Origin: Oceanobacillus sp. J11TS1
Lineage (GTDB): Bacteria > Bacillota > Bacilli > Bacillales > Amphibacillaceae
NCBI RefSeq assembly: GCF_018333215.1
Contig: NZ_BORO01000010.1
Location: forward strand, 1-64,000
Direction of reading: 5' to 3'
Length of the DNA stretch: 64,000 nucleotides
Position 1 is the first letter of the stretch. The number at the start of each line of letters is the position of its first letter. The notes beneath the pieces are model-generated. The model was not told where the DNA came from. It did no database searches and saw only the letters and a program-made list of their open reading frames with translations. A program made the translations under genes and the position numbers. Of this stretch, positions 17,818 through 28,082 are shown one piece after another.

Positions 17818-19335
17818 ATGATGTCAATACTAAGTGATATTAAATATAATTTATTTAATAAAAAGTATAAAGTGGTAAATGCTCCGGGTAAATTTTTCTC
17901 AGCAACACCAAAGGTTACCGTAGTAACTCCTTTATATAACAGTGAAGAATTCATAAGCAAAACCATTGAATCTGTTATAAATCAAAGTATTGGTTTTGAT
18001 AATATTCAATATATTATTGTAGACGATAAATCTAATGATAACTCTAGAGAAATTGTGCAAGAATACGCAGATAAATATAAAAATATTACTTTTATTAAGC
18101 TACAGGAGAATACAGGCTCCCCATCAACACCGAGGAATATTGGTATTGATTTTGCAATAGGTAAATATATTACATTTTTAGATGCGGATGATTGGTTTCA
18201 CTCTAGAGGCATAGAAGTCTTATATAATATTTTAGAAGAGACAGATGATGATTACGCTGAAGGAAAAACAATAAAGGTAGAGACAGGCGGCAAGGAAAGT
18301 ATTATCGGGGAATATGCTTCTATTAAAGAAAGAAGAAGTATTTCACCGTTCGAGGTAGACCATTTCTTTTATCATATGGGACCAAGATCAAGAATGGTCA
18401 AGCTTTCTTTGGTAAAAGAAAACAATATTACCTTCCCAGATATGAAATTTGCGGAAGATAAGACGTTTTTCTTTGATGTTTTCTTTCATGCAAATAAAGT
18501 TTCAACCACAGTGCATCCGGTTCAATATGTAAACAGAAGTGATCAAAATTCAAAATCATTAACCAAAACCACAGATGTAATATATAAAAGATATTGTGAT
18601 TTAAAAGTTATTAATTATATCAAAGAGAAGAAATTGCCTGTAGAAAAAGAAAAAACTGCCCTTAATCGGATATATGAGTACGATATTTTAAGAACTTTTA
18701 ACTCCATGGTCTTTATTAATTCAAAAGAAAAAGAAAAATTTTTCCAAATGCTTAACGATGTTATAAATACAACCAAAGATTTGCGCTATGACTTTACTGA
18801 ACCGTTTGAAAGCTCATTGTATAAGTTAGCGGTGCAGCTATTTATTGAAGGCAGAGTAGAAGATTTTGTGAATTTATTTAGATGGTCCAAAAAAGATAAA
18901 AATAAAAAATATATCATTAAAGATAAAAAAGCGTTTCTAGAAATTCCTTTCTTGGAAGAACCAATAAAAAGAATAGAGATACCATTATTTGCGCGGGCGA
19001 TTGATTCCTATGTGATTGATAAAGTTTATTATCAGACTGTAGAGGTATATGGAAAAGCCGTACAAAATATTAATAATATCTTAATCAGAGACAGAAAAAG
19101 AGTAGGAAATGATTTAATTCTTGATTTTGAAGTTAAAAATGATATTCTTAAATTTAATGTAGATGTAGAAAAAATTAATGAGATTAAAAATTCTACCTTT
19201 ACAATATTTATTCGATATAATGACTATCAGTTAATAAATATTAAACGAATTTTAAAAAATAGCATCTCTTATCAAGATAAAAAATACGAATTTTATACAT
19301 CTCAAGATAACAATCTAAGCTTAGTTATTAAATAG
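17818..19335 (+). CDS. TarS-like GT2 glycosyltransferase, probably decorating wall teichoic acid
   Basis: The N-terminal GT-A domain (about 1-220) reads [21 protein letters not shown] and LDADDWF, the UDP-sugar binding and D-x-D marks of family GT2. The stretch [11 protein letters not shown] and the long helical plus beta-rich C-terminal part resemble the TarS/TarP class, which add GlcNAc to poly(ribitol phosphate). Total length is 505 residues, near TarS. I start at the ATG at 17818 because AAAGGAG ends at 17811; the ATG at 17821 is equally possible and the one at 17812 is too close. It lies directly before gtaB, so the donor may be UDP-glucose. Sugar and linkage are not determinable here. 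Confidence 0.75.
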   Translation: MMSILSDIKYNLFNKKYKVVNAPGKFFSATPKVTVVTPLYNSEEFISKTIESVINQSIGFDNIQYIIVDDKSNDNSREIVQEYADKYKNITFIKLQENTGSPSTPRNIGIDFAIGKYITFLDADDWFHSRGIEVLYNILEETDDDYAEGKTIKVETGGKESIIGEYASIKERRSISPFEVDHFFYHMGPRSRMVKLSLVKENNITFPDMKFAEDKTFFFDVFFHANKVSTTVHPVQYVNRSDQNSKSLTKTTDVIYKRYCDLKVINYIKEKKLPVEKEKTALNRIYEYDILRTFNSMVFINSKEKEKFFQMLNDVINTTKDLRYDFTEPFESSLYKLAVQLFIEGRVEDFVNLFRWSKKDKNKKYIIKDKKAFLEIPFLEEPIKRIEIPLFARAIDSYVIDKVYYQTVEVYGKAVQNINNILIRDRKRVGNDLILDFEVKNDILKFNVDVEKINEIKNSTFTIFIRYNDYQLINIKRILKNSISYQDKKYEFYTSQDNNLSLVIK

Positions 19336-19363
19336 ACGAATTATCGTTTGGAGGCAGATTAAA

Positions 19364-20251
19364 ATGAAAAAAGTAAGAAAAGCAATTATTCCAGCAGCAG
19401 GATTAGGAACGCGATTTTTGCCTGCAACCAAAGCAATGCCTAAAGAAATGCTGCCAATTGTAGACCGTCCGACGATTGAATATATTGTTGAAGAAGCGGT
19501 TCGTTCAGGAATTGAAGATATTATTATTGTAACGGGAAAAGGAAAAAGAGCGATTGAAGATCATTTTGATTATTCTTTAGAGCTTGAAGAAAATCTCTTG
19601 CAAAAAGAAAAATATGATCTACTAGAAAAAATTAAAAAATCAGCTAAAGTAGATATTCATTATATCCGCCAAAAGGAACCAAGAGGACTAGGGCACGCTG
19701 TCTGGTGTGCACGAAAGTTTATAGGGGATGAACCATTTGCTGTCTTACTAGGCGATGATATTATTCGTTCTAATGAAGAACCGGGGTTGCTCCAATTAAT
19801 TAATGAATATAATGAAGTGCAATCATCCGTTATTGCAGTTAAAAAAGTTCCTGCTAGTGAGACGCATCGGTATGGTGTAATTGACTATACAAAAAAAGAA
19901 GGAAAGAGATACCTTGTAAAAGATTTTGTAGAAAAACCTGCACAGGGAACAGCACCATCAGATATGGCAATTATTGGCCGCTATGTTCTAACGCCGGAAA
20001 TCTTTAAATACTTAGATGAGCAAAAGATTGGTGCTGGTGGTGAAATTCAATTGACAGACGCAATCCAGGCACTGAATAAAGAACAGAGTGTATACTCTTA
20101 TGAAGTGGATGGAGACCGCTATGATGTTGGGGAAAAACTGGGCTTTATTGAAACGACACTGGAATTAGCATTGGAGCGAGAAGATTTAAAACAGCCTCTT
20201 GCAGAGTATTTAATTAAGTTAGGGGATAAGCTGAAAGAACAGAAATTATGA
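19364..20251 (+). CDS. gtaB: UTP-glucose-1-phosphate uridylyltransferase
   Basis: GtaB/GalU makes UDP-glucose from UTP and glucose 1-phosphate, the donor for teichoic acid glucosylation and glycolipid anchor synthesis. The 295-residue protein has the nucleotide-binding N-terminus [20 protein letters not shown], followed by [24 protein letters not shown] and [10 protein letters not shown], all typical. A TTTGGAGG site precedes the ATG. It follows the TarS-like gene by 28 bases and ends at its own hairpin. Confidence 0.95.
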   Translation: MKKVRKAIIPAAGLGTRFLPATKAMPKEMLPIVDRPTIEYIVEEAVRSGIEDIIIVTGKGKRAIEDHFDYSLELEENLLQKEKYDLLEKIKKSAKVDIHYIRQKEPRGLGHAVWCARKFIGDEPFAVLLGDDIIRSNEEPGLLQLINEYNEVQSSVIAVKKVPASETHRYGVIDYTKKEGKRYLVKDFVEKPAQGTAPSDMAIIGRYVLTPEIFKYLDEQKIGAGGEIQLTDAIQALNKEQSVYSYEVDGDRYDVGEKLGFIETTLELALEREDLKQPLAEYLIKLGDKLKEQKL

Positions 20252-20301
20252 TTATCGTAGGCTTTGTCTAGATACGATTTTAATTTTTATAGCAGTAGTA
20301 G

Positions 20302-20334
20302 ACAGCTGTATGGATAAATAAATCATACAGCTGT
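20302..20334 (+). terminator. hairpin after gtaB
   Basis: ACAGCTGTATG and CATACAGCTGT form an 11-bp stem; the following T-stretch is short and interrupted. The rest of the 260-base gap before the next gene shows nothing I can name. Confidence 0.6.
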
Positions 20335-20511
20335 TTAATTTGTTCAAAATTTTTACCTTGTGCAGGAACTAAGTGCGATAAACAGGATATTACTGATATA
20401 ATAGTAAAAAGCATTGAAGTAAATTTAAGCATTGTCTATAACAGGAATACTAAATTTATTAGAGAATGCAGTATTTATCTAAGTTGAAATGTGAAAACGA
20501 GGGATTAAAGA

Positions 20512-21720
20512 ATGAATAAATTGAAACAATTGATGATTAGAATTAGGAGAGGGAAGCTTGTACAAACTTTGTATAGCATTACTTTTTCGGTTGTTTCCAA
20601 GCTACCTCGAAACAATAAGTTAATTATTTTTGAAAGCTTTCATGGTAAGCAATATAGTGACAGCCCACGAGCTATTTATGAATATATCAAGGAAGTTTAT
20701 CCGGAATATCAGCTTTATTGGGCAGCGGATCGGAGGCATCTTAATATCTTTCAAGAAAAGAATTTGCCTTATGTAAAACGGTTATCTCTAAAATGGATAT
20801 TTTTAATGGCACGTGCAAAGTACTGGGTAATTAATACCAGATTACCGTTATGGATTAAGAAACCTAGAAAAACAGTCTATTTACAGACATGGCATGGCAC
20901 ACCATTAAAGAAACTAGGCGTGGATATTGATGATGTCCAGATGCCTGGAACTGACACCGAAAAATATAAAAAGAATTTTGTGGAGGAAGCAAGTAAATGG
21001 GACTACCTTGTTTCACCAAATCGGTATTCCACAGATATATTTAAACGTGCTTTTCAATTTGAAAAAGAGGTACTAGAAACAGGTTATCCTCGAAATGACT
21101 ATTTAATCAATTTCAATAATCCGAAAGAAATACAGACAGTAAAGCAGCGACTAAAAATTCCAACAGATAAAAAGGTGATTTTGTATGCCCCGACATGGCG
21201 AGATAACCAATTCTATGAGAAGGGGAAATATAAATTTGATATTGAATTGGATCTTCAGCGCCTTAAGGAAGAATTTGGTGACACCCATAAAATTCTTTTG
21301 CGTATGCATTATTTAATTGCAGAGAACCTGAATCTGAAGGGCTATGAAGATTTTGTGATGGACTTTTCAAAGCATGAGGACATTCGTGAGCTTTATCTTA
21401 TTTCCGATATGCTTATTACGGACTACTCTTCTGTATTCTTCGATTATGCGAACCTGAAACGCCCTATTTTATTTTTTGTTTATGATTTAGAAGATTACCG
21501 AGATAACTTACGGGGATTTTATTTAGAATTTGAAAATGAAGCTCCTGGTCCATTGGTTAGAACGACGGAAGAAATTATTCAGGAGATTAAAGTCATTGAG
21601 CGAGAAGGATTTCAGCTAGGCCAAGAGTTCAATGAATTTTATAAGCAATTTTGCTATCTTGAAGATGGGAATGCTGTAAATAGGGTAGTTAACCAGATGT
21701 TTTCTAAACATAGGGATTAG
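20512..21720 (+). CDS. CDP-glycerol glycerophosphotransferase family protein, single domain
   Basis: The 402-residue protein is a single glycerophosphotransferase domain with TWHGTPLKK (His near 128), APTWRDNQF, LRMHYLI (His near 264) and TDYSSVFFDYA (near 303). Family members transfer alditol phosphate from CDP-glycerol or CDP-ribitol. It lacks the long N-terminal region of TagF. Residues from about 30 onward are very similar (I estimate about three quarters identical by eye) to the C-terminal half of the fusion protein at 23484-25763, which lies in inverted orientation 1.8 kb away. The ATG has GAGGG upstream. Whether it polymerises or adds a single unit is not known. Confidence 0.82.
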   Translation: MNKLKQLMIRIRRGKLVQTLYSITFSVVSKLPRNNKLIIFESFHGKQYSDSPRAIYEYIKEVYPEYQLYWAADRRHLNIFQEKNLPYVKRLSLKWIFLMARAKYWVINTRLPLWIKKPRKTVYLQTWHGTPLKKLGVDIDDVQMPGTDTEKYKKNFVEEASKWDYLVSPNRYSTDIFKRAFQFEKEVLETGYPRNDYLINFNNPKEIQTVKQRLKIPTDKKVILYAPTWRDNQFYEKGKYKFDIELDLQRLKEEFGDTHKILLRMHYLIAENLNLKGYEDFVMDFSKHEDIRELYLISDMLITDYSSVFFDYANLKRPILFFVYDLEDYRDNLRGFYLEFENEAPGPLVRTTEEIIQEIKVIEREGFQLGQEFNEFYKQFCYLEDGNAVNRVVNQMFSKHRD

Positions 21721-21801
21721 TAAAGACAATTTACTTGGATTTTCAAAGCTGATGGACGTGCATAAGTTTTAATAATATAAAAAATGGATAAATTACTTAT
21801 A

Positions 21802-21852
21802 AAGTAGTATCCTTTAAGGAAAGAATTAAAACTAGGTAGTACTTTTATTTAT
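21802..21852 (+). terminator. weak hairpin between the glycerophosphotransferase and GT4 genes
   Basis: AAAGTA at the left pairs with TACTTT at the right and CCT with AGG, followed by TTTTATTT. The stem is interrupted, so this is only a possible terminator. Confidence 0.35.
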
Positions 21853-21880
21853 AATTCTAGAAGTAAAGGAAGAATTAAAA

Positions 21881-23386
21881 TTGAAAAAAACACTTGTGTT
21901 TGTATTTAAATCTTTAGATATTATAAGAGGTGGGTTGACTAAAGCAGTACTAAATAGGGCAAATACTTTAGCGGAATATAATAACGAAGTGATTTTTCTT
22001 ACTTTAGCCTTTCAGCCCCGCTTTGATTCGATTATTAAAGAGTTACATAAATCAGGCAGTTTAGACAAAAGAATTAAGGTAATTAATTTTTTTAATGATA
22101 TTCTTAAGCTAGATAAAAGTAAAAGAAAAAGTAGTAAGGATGTAGTAGAGGAAAAAGGTTTTTATGTCTTTAAAGATGAGAATCAAAGTAAACCTTCTTA
22201 TAGATATTATAAAGATGGACTATATGTAAAATATAAAAGATACAATAAATCTGGTGATTTATTATTTGTAGATTATATGAATGAATCTAGGCACCGTTAT
22301 CAGAGGGATGAGTTTAATAATAAAGGAGCAATTATTCGTTCCCGTCAGATGGATTTATTTAGCAATAAACCTAGATTAGATAGTTATTATGATAATAGCG
22401 GACATTGTGCTATTACTATATGGATCGATGATAAAGGCAAAGAAGGAAGAACTTTGTTTTTTGATAAAAGAAATCCTAAAGAATATTCTAAGCTTGATGA
22501 TTTTTATAAGGCATGGGTTGAACAAAAATTATCAAAACTATCTTCACCAGTTGTTATTTCAGATTCCAGAAAAACGGATGACATTGTTGCAAAAATTAGC
22601 AGTAATAAAGTCAAAAAGGTAGCTGTGTTGCATAATAATCACTTTAAAAGTCCGTATGATCATACTGCAGGTATAAAAAAGTCTTGGGATCCTTTCTTTA
22701 ATAACATTAATTTATTTAATCGGATTGTATTTTTAACGGAGGAACAGAAAGAGGACGTTGAAAATAAGTTTGGGAAATTAAAATCTGCAGTTGTTATTCC
22801 TCATGCTGTACCTAAAACGGAAAAACAAAAAAATGAAAATAAAGTAGAAGTAAATCCTAATTTAGTAGTAACGTTAGCAAGATATAAAAAGCAAAAAAGA
22901 TTAGATGAAGCGATTAAGGCGTTTAGTTATGTAGTGAAAGAGATACCAGACGCAAAATACCATATATACGGGTTTGGTGATTTACAAGGAGAATTGGAAA
23001 GCTTAATTAAAAAGTTAAATTTAACGAATAACGTTAAACTTCTCGGTTTTACCAGTGATGCAATTAAAACGTATAAGTCAGCAGCCTGTTCTGTACTGAC
23101 TTCAGATTTTGAAGGATTTGGTTTAGTACTAACTGAAAGTCTAGCTGCGGGGACGCCTGTAGTTTCTTATGATATAAAGTATGGTCCTAAGGATATTATA
23201 AGACAAGGGATTGATGGGTATCTCGTTCCAAAAGGAGACCAGAAGGGAATGGCGGATAAAATTATTGCTCTCTTAAAAAACTCGAAACTAAGAGATGAAT
23301 TATCAAATAATGCTACTCAGGTAGCTAAACGTTTTAGTATCGAGAAATACGAAACGAGTTGGAAAAACTTGATCGAAAATATTTAA
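21881..23386 (+). CDS. TarM/TagE-like GT4 glycosyltransferase
   Basis: The 501-residue protein has the GT-B fold of family GT4 with a long insertion (about 75-215) of the Tyr-rich beta type (YYKDGLYVKYKRYNKSG) that is characteristic of TarM, TagE and GtfA. The donor-binding domain (about 310-500) has VVTLARYKKQKRLDEAI, DFEGFGLVLTESLAAGTPVV with the E-x7-E pair, and YDIKYGPKDII. Such enzymes add glucose or GlcNAc to teichoic acid or glycoproteins in the cytoplasm. The start is a TTG at 21881 with AAAGGAAG upstream. The neighbours (glycerophosphotransferases, gtaB) support a teichoic acid role. Confidence 0.8.
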   Translation: MKKTLVFVFKSLDIIRGGLTKAVLNRANTLAEYNNEVIFLTLAFQPRFDSIIKELHKSGSLDKRIKVINFFNDILKLDKSKRKSSKDVVEEKGFYVFKDENQSKPSYRYYKDGLYVKYKRYNKSGDLLFVDYMNESRHRYQRDEFNNKGAIIRSRQMDLFSNKPRLDSYYDNSGHCAITIWIDDKGKEGRTLFFDKRNPKEYSKLDDFYKAWVEQKLSKLSSPVVISDSRKTDDIVAKISSNKVKKVAVLHNNHFKSPYDHTAGIKKSWDPFFNNINLFNRIVFLTEEQKEDVENKFGKLKSAVVIPHAVPKTEKQKNENKVEVNPNLVVTLARYKKQKRLDEAIKAFSYVVKEIPDAKYHIYGFGDLQGELESLIKKLNLTNNVKLLGFTSDAIKTYKSAACSVLTSDFEGFGLVLTESLAAGTPVVSYDIKYGPKDIIRQGIDGYLVPKGDQKGMADKIIALLKNSKLRDELSNNATQVAKRFSIEKYETSWKNLIENI

Positions 23387-23394
23387 GCACAAAA

Positions 23395-23437
23395 AGAGCG
23401 ATCCTACATCTCTAAAGAAGCAGGATCGCTCTATTTT
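23395..23437. terminator. bidirectional terminator between converging genes
   Basis: AGAGCGATCCT and AGGATCGCTCT form a perfect 11-bp stem, with an A-run to the left and T-run to the right; it serves both the GT4 gene and the GT2-TagF fusion gene. Confidence 0.85.
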
Positions 23438-23483
23438 TCTTTATGGTTTTGGGCAGATGGATATCTATCGGTGTCTTTTTACT

Positions 23484-25763
23484 CTATTGCTGGTCGATAA
23501 ATACTTGATCAACAACTCTTTTGGATGCATTTCCGTTTTCCAGATAACAGAATCGGTTGTAAAAATCTGTAACTACTTGATCAGGTTTAAAGCCATTTTT
23601 CTCTATTTGCTTTATTTCATGAATAATCTCTTCCGTTGTTTTTAATAATGGACCTGGAGCTTCATTTTCAAAATCTAAATAAAATCCTCTTAAGTTATCC
23701 CGGTAATCCTCTAAATCATAGACAAAGAATAAGATAGGGCGTTGTAAATTAGCGTAATCAAAGAATACAGAAGAATAGTCTGTGATTAGCATATCAGAAA
23801 TTAAATATAACTCACGGATATCCTCATACATAGAAACATCAGAGACAAAATCATCGTATTCTGTCAAATCTAGGTTTTCTGCGACTAAATAGTGCATGCG
23901 CAAAAGAATCCTGTGGGTATCCCCAAATTCTTTTTGTAAGAGCTGTAAGTCTAATTCAATATCAAATTTATACTGTCCCTTCTTATAAAATTGATTATCC
24001 CGCCATGTTGGTGCATATAAGATTATTTTTTTATCAGTAGGTATATTCAAACGCTGTTTTATGCTGTTAATTGTTACAGGATTATTATCGTTTATTAAAA
24101 CATCATTTCGGGGATAACCAGTTTCCAATATATTATGTTCAAATTGAAATGCTCTTTTGAAAATATCTGAAGAGTATTTATTAGGAGAAACTAGGTAATC
24201 CCATCGACTTGCTTCGTTAACGAAGTTCTTCATATATTTGCCTGTAGTGGTTCCGGGCATCAGAACATGGCCAATATCCACACCTAACTTTTTTAAAGGA
24301 GTGCCATGCCACGTTTGCAAGTAAATTGTATCCTCAGGTTTTTCTACCCACTTAGGCAATCTCGCATTAATTACCCAATATTTAGCACGTGTCATGAGTA
24401 ATAACCATTTAAAGGAGAATCGCTTCACATACGGTAAATTATTTTCCTGGAATATATGAAGATGTTTAGCATCAGCTGACCATAAAAGTTTATAGCGTGG
24501 ATAATTCTTTTTTAAATATTCATAGATAGCTCTAGGACTGTCACTATACTGCTTACCATGAAAGCTTTCAAAAATAATTAGTTTGTTGTTTTTAGGTAAC
24601 CTAGAGAAGATATGCCGCTGAAGTATTGTTTGTCTATACCTTTTACTTTTTGGTTTTATAAATTTAATTATGTTGAATCCAATCAGTCTCATTTTACTGA
24701 GAGAATAAGCCCTCTTAAAGTTACCTTTTTGGATGGAAACTATTTCTTTAGAATGTCTTTTAGCAATTTTTAAATCTTCAGATGGTGTATTTAAAATCTC
24801 TTGAAGTGTGCTATATAATACTTCATAATGTTCAAAAGACTCATTAAAAAAATGTTTGTCTTGTACTATTTTATAAAGGTAATAATTTTTTGCCTTTTTT
24901 TTAATCTGCATTGAAATATGTTCATTATCACAATGATTCAACGCTTCTTTTAATGAAAGACAAAATTGTAATTTTCGATCATCAACCTCTTCTTGAGACA
25001 GAGAAGGGTAGTTTAATTTATCACTGTGAATTAATTTATAGTAAAGGGATACAGTGGTCTTTTTAATAAAACTAATTTGGTTGTAGATATTAATTAAAAA
25101 TGGGACTTCTCCATATAAGTCAATTGTTTCATCAAAGTAAATATTATTTTCTAAAAGAAAGCGTCTTTTTAAAACAAAGCCGTATACTTTTAATGAAAAA
25201 GGAAGTTTATGAAGTATTTTCTCCTGGGCAATTACTTTAAAGTTAGAATTTAATAAATTTTCTTCAAATAATTCATTAACTAATTGTTTCCTATGTACAT
25301 CGGATAGATCTATATTTAAATTTTCGAAAACATTATCAAGAGCTTCAATTGTGTTTAACTGATAAAAAGCCTGATTTACGTTGTTAAAACGAGTTTCTCT
25401 GTCCCTGTATGTTTTATTTATTTTCATTCTTATAGCCTGCGTAGGTTCCATATCAAGTAGTTTTTTGATATAGATTAAAGCATTCATGTGTAAATAATCG
25501 TCAGCATCTAGGAATAAAACATAATCTCCTTTTGCTGCTAACAATCCTTTATTTCGCTTTACGCTCACATTGGAATCCATCTCTTCATTGATTAATTTAT
25601 AGTTCAATGAGGATTCTATTAAAATTTGTTCAAGCTTGATACTGTTATTATGTATAAATATTACTTCAAAATCTTTAAAATGTTGATTTTCTAAGCTTAT
25701 AATACAATCTTTTAAATAATTTATGTTACTTTCTTTATAAGGTATAATTATGCTAAATAACAA
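23484..25763 (-). CDS. fusion of a GT2 glycosyltransferase and a CDP-glycerol glycerophosphotransferase
   Basis: The N-terminal third (about 1-330) is a GT2 GT-A domain: FSIIIPYKESN, NVSVKRNKGLLAAKGDYVLFLDADDYL. The C-terminal part (about 380-759) is a glycerophosphotransferase with TWHGTPLKK, APTWRDNQF, LRMHYLV and TDYSSVFFDYA. I place the start at a TTG at 25763, because GAGAGGG lies seven bases before it, while the ATG at 25787 has no ribosome binding site. The fusion suggests that sugar addition and alditol phosphate addition are done in alternation on one chain, as in polymers with sugar in the backbone; this is inference. Its C-terminal half is a close paralogue of the 402-residue protein at 20512. 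Confidence 0.85.
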   Translation of the reverse strand: MLFSIIIPYKESNINYLKDCIISLENQHFKDFEVIFIHNNSIKLEQILIESSLNYKLINEEMDSNVSVKRNKGLLAAKGDYVLFLDADDYLHMNALIYIKKLLDMEPTQAIRMKINKTYRDRETRFNNVNQAFYQLNTIEALDNVFENLNIDLSDVHRKQLVNELFEENLLNSNFKVIAQEKILHKLPFSLKVYGFVLKRRFLLENNIYFDETIDLYGEVPFLINIYNQISFIKKTTVSLYYKLIHSDKLNYPSLSQEEVDDRKLQFCLSLKEALNHCDNEHISMQIKKKAKNYYLYKIVQDKHFFNESFEHYEVLYSTLQEILNTPSEDLKIAKRHSKEIVSIQKGNFKRAYSLSKMRLIGFNIIKFIKPKSKRYRQTILQRHIFSRLPKNNKLIIFESFHGKQYSDSPRAIYEYLKKNYPRYKLLWSADAKHLHIFQENNLPYVKRFSFKWLLLMTRAKYWVINARLPKWVEKPEDTIYLQTWHGTPLKKLGVDIGHVLMPGTTTGKYMKNFVNEASRWDYLVSPNKYSSDIFKRAFQFEHNILETGYPRNDVLINDNNPVTINSIKQRLNIPTDKKIILYAPTWRDNQFYKKGQYKFDIELDLQLLQKEFGDTHRILLRMHYLVAENLDLTEYDDFVSDVSMYEDIRELYLISDMLITDYSSVFFDYANLQRPILFFVYDLEDYRDNLRGFYLDFENEAPGPLLKTTEEIIHEIKQIEKNGFKPDQVVTDFYNRFCYLENGNASKRVVDQVFIDQQ

Positions 25764-26302
25764 TGTAATCCCTCTCAGATAGTTCATTTTATTATTACAA
25801 TTATTAACAGATAGTGATACATATATACTTTTTATGTTAACATTTGAGTAATAATAGTTCCAGTATATTATGCTGTTACCAACTGAAAAAAGTAAATTAT
25901 GTTCGAGGCTTCCAGAAATCTAGCAGGGCTAATTTACTAACGGAATACTTTGGGAGCGTACTAAGCGTTTTAAAGTAAAGAGAGAAGAGATTTTTTTATA
26001 CGTAATGAGTAATTGATCTTTTTAGGTTTTCATTACTGGGTGAGAGCAATTGAAGAATAATTTTATAATTAATCTGCCGGCTAATAATGTAAACACTTTA
26101 TATCCAAAATTTTCAAGCAGATACCTGCAAAGTTTAATAAAATCAATGTTAGCATGTTATAGTTTAGGAAAAGATAAATCGGAGGAATAAGGGATCTTAA
26201 TTCGTTATTTCTTTCACGATTGTTTTTTACATAAAGAGCTTGTATAATCTAATAGCAGAAGAAAGTGTAATTCTTTATATTGAAAGGAAACCAAAGAATA
26301 TA
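25764..26302. other. divergent intergenic region
   Basis: It separates the minus-strand fusion gene from the plus-strand exporter genes. TGTTATAGT near 26155 could be an extended -10 for the exporter. An orphan CGGAGGA at 26180-26186 has no in-frame start codon at a usable distance. The frame of the exporter is open from a TTG at 26240 but without a ribosome binding site. I see no additional gene. Confidence 0.4.
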
Positions 26303-27124
26303 ATGAAATCCGCATGGAAAGTTATAAAAGAACAAATTGATCATTTCTATCTTGTTAGAAGATTGTCTGTATACGAATTGAAAAGTAAAAATAAAAATAA
26401 CTATCTAGGGACAGCTTGGGAATTAATAAATCCACTCATTCAAATTATGATTTATTGGTTTGTCTTTGGCTTATTATTGTCTCGAGATGATGTAACTATG
26501 GGCGGGGAGCCTGTTCCTTTTATCGCTTGGTTAATTGGAGGGTTCTTCTTATGGACATTTTGTTTTCAATCTATAATACTGGGTTCAAAATCCATATATA
26601 CTCGCCTGAGAATGCTTTCTAAAATGAATTTTCCTATGAGTGTTATTCCGAGCTATACCATATTTTCACAATTATACGTACATTTTGCTACGATAGTAGT
26701 GGCTGTTATATTGTATCAAATAATGGGTTTTTATATTAATATTTATTATTTGCAGTTGATTTATTTCTTATTTTCGGCAATTTGTTTGTTGTTTGCTATA
26801 TCCCTTATTACATCTACTATTTCAACAATTGTAAGGGACTTTCATCTGTTGTTGAATTCAGTGTTACGTATGCTAATTTATGTTTCTGGAGTATTATGGC
26901 CGTTAAGTAAGTTAGAAGCGTTTCCTAGGTTGCTGAATATCATGCAATTAAATCCGCTATACTATTTAATTGAGGGCTACCGTGCTGCTTTTTTTGGAAC
27001 CGAATGGTATTTTATTACGCATTGGGAATTGACAATCTATTATTGGATTATAGTGCTACTATTATTGATAATTGGTGCAAGTATGCACGTTCGATTTAGA
27101 AGGCATTTTATTGACTTTTTATAA
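26303..27124 (+). CDS. tagG: teichoic acid ABC exporter permease (system 1)
   Basis: TagG is the membrane part of the ABC transporter that carries finished, lipid-linked wall teichoic acid to the outer face. From the ATG at 26303 the protein has 273 residues, matching TagG, and six hydrophobic helices; YLGTAWELINPLIQIMIYWF and LNPLYYLIEGYR are typical of the ABC-2 polysaccharide exporters. AAAGGAAA lies about a dozen bases before this ATG. A TTG at 26240 would add 21 residues that have no counterpart in the second copy at 56624. The ATPase gene follows within ten bases. Confidence 0.85.
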   Translation: MKSAWKVIKEQIDHFYLVRRLSVYELKSKNKNNYLGTAWELINPLIQIMIYWFVFGLLLSRDDVTMGGEPVPFIAWLIGGFFLWTFCFQSIILGSKSIYTRLRMLSKMNFPMSVIPSYTIFSQLYVHFATIVVAVILYQIMGFYINIYYLQLIYFLFSAICLLFAISLITSTISTIVRDFHLLLNSVLRMLIYVSGVLWPLSKLEAFPRLLNIMQLNPLYYLIEGYRAAFFGTEWYFITHWELTIYYWIIVLLLLIIGASMHVRFRRHFIDFL

Positions 27125-27133
27125 AGGTATGTG

Positions 27134-27940
27134 TTGAAAATGGAAAAAGCAATAGTAGTAAATAATGTATCGAAAAAATATAAATTATATAACGGTAATA
27201 AAGAAAGATTGCTCGATTTGATTACACCTAAAAGTTACGGAGAAGATTTTTATGCATTGACAAATGTTAACTTTGAAGCTGACAAAGGTGATATTGTAGG
27301 ATTTATTGGTATTAACGGTTCAGGAAAATCAACCTTATCCAATATTATAGCTGGAATAATACCGGAAACGACTGGTTCAGTAATGTTAAGAGGAGAGGTT
27401 TCACTGATTGCAGTTTCTTCAGGATTAAAAGAGGCTTTAACAGGGAGAGAGAATATTGAACTGAAATTATTAATGCTTGGATTTAATAAAAATGAAATAA
27501 AAAAGCTTGAGCCTGAAATTATTGAATTTGCAGAGCTTGGAACTTTTATTGATCAGCCGATAAAGTCATATTCAAGCGGAATGAAATCGAGATTAGGTTT
27601 TGCTATTTCAGTAAATATTGATCCTGATATTTTGATTATCGATGAAGCTTTATCTGTAGGCGATAAAGCATTCGCTGAGAAAAGCCTGGAAAAAATGAGA
27701 GAATTTAAAAAGCGTGGAAAAACCATGATCTTTGTCAGTCACTCACTTGGACAGATGAAAGAGTTCTGTGAGAAAATTCTCTGGCTTGAATATGGAACTG
27801 TCAAAGACTATGGCACGACGGAAGAAGTTATTCCGAAGTATGAACAGTTTTTAAAAGAATGGAAAAAGATGAATAATAATGAGCGTAAGAAATACCGAGA
27901 TGATAAAATTGCTGAGAATATGAAGCAATTACAAAAATGA
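27134..27940 (+). CDS. tagH: teichoic acid ABC exporter ATPase (system 1), short form
   Basis: This nucleotide-binding subunit (about 266-268 residues) has Walker A GINGSGKST, signature YSSGMKSRLGF, and Walker B ILIIDEAL followed by SVGDKAF, the mark of the polysaccharide-exporter ABC class. It energises export of the polymer together with the preceding permease. Starts are possible at GTG 27131, TTG 27134 and ATG 27140; the TTG has the best spacing from AAAGG. It ends soon after the ATPase domain and lacks the transmembrane helix and outside domain present in the other TagH at 57446; short forms are known in Staphylococcus (TarH). Confidence 0.88.
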   Translation: MKMEKAIVVNNVSKKYKLYNGNKERLLDLITPKSYGEDFYALTNVNFEADKGDIVGFIGINGSGKSTLSNIIAGIIPETTGSVMLRGEVSLIAVSSGLKEALTGRENIELKLLMLGFNKNEIKKLEPEIIEFAELGTFIDQPIKSYSSGMKSRLGFAISVNIDPDILIIDEALSVGDKAFAEKSLEKMREFKKRGKTMIFVSHSLGQMKEFCEKILWLEYGTVKDYGTTEEVIPKYEQFLKEWKKMNNNERKKYRDDKIAENMKQLQK

Positions 27941-28021
27941 AGATAAACAAAAGAATTCGTAAAGATATTTGTAAATCATAATTGCGTATAGAATAAAATA
28001 CAATCACTCGATTTCAATTGG

Positions 28022-28061
28022 CCCCTATCCATAAGCTTAACTCAGATGGATAGGGGTTTTT
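28022..28061 (+). terminator. terminator after exporter system 1
   Basis: CCCCTATCCAT and ATGGATAGGGG form a perfect 11-bp stem followed by TTTTT. Confidence 0.85.
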
Positions 28062-28082
28062 AATATGCTTTTGAGAAACTAT

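Noticed and set aside
25764-25787. ATG start of the GT2-TagF fusion gene at 25787
   Set aside because: The ribosome binding site GAGAGGG lies downstream of this ATG and serves the TTG at 25763.
26180-26240. Strong Shine-Dalgarno-like CGGAGGA upstream of the first tagG
   Set aside because: No ATG, GTG or TTG with an open frame follows at a usable distance, so it is not taken as a gene start.
26303-27940. First TagH as a truncated gene
   Set aside because: The ATPase motifs are complete, the frame is closed by a normal stop and terminator, and short TarH-type subunits are known.
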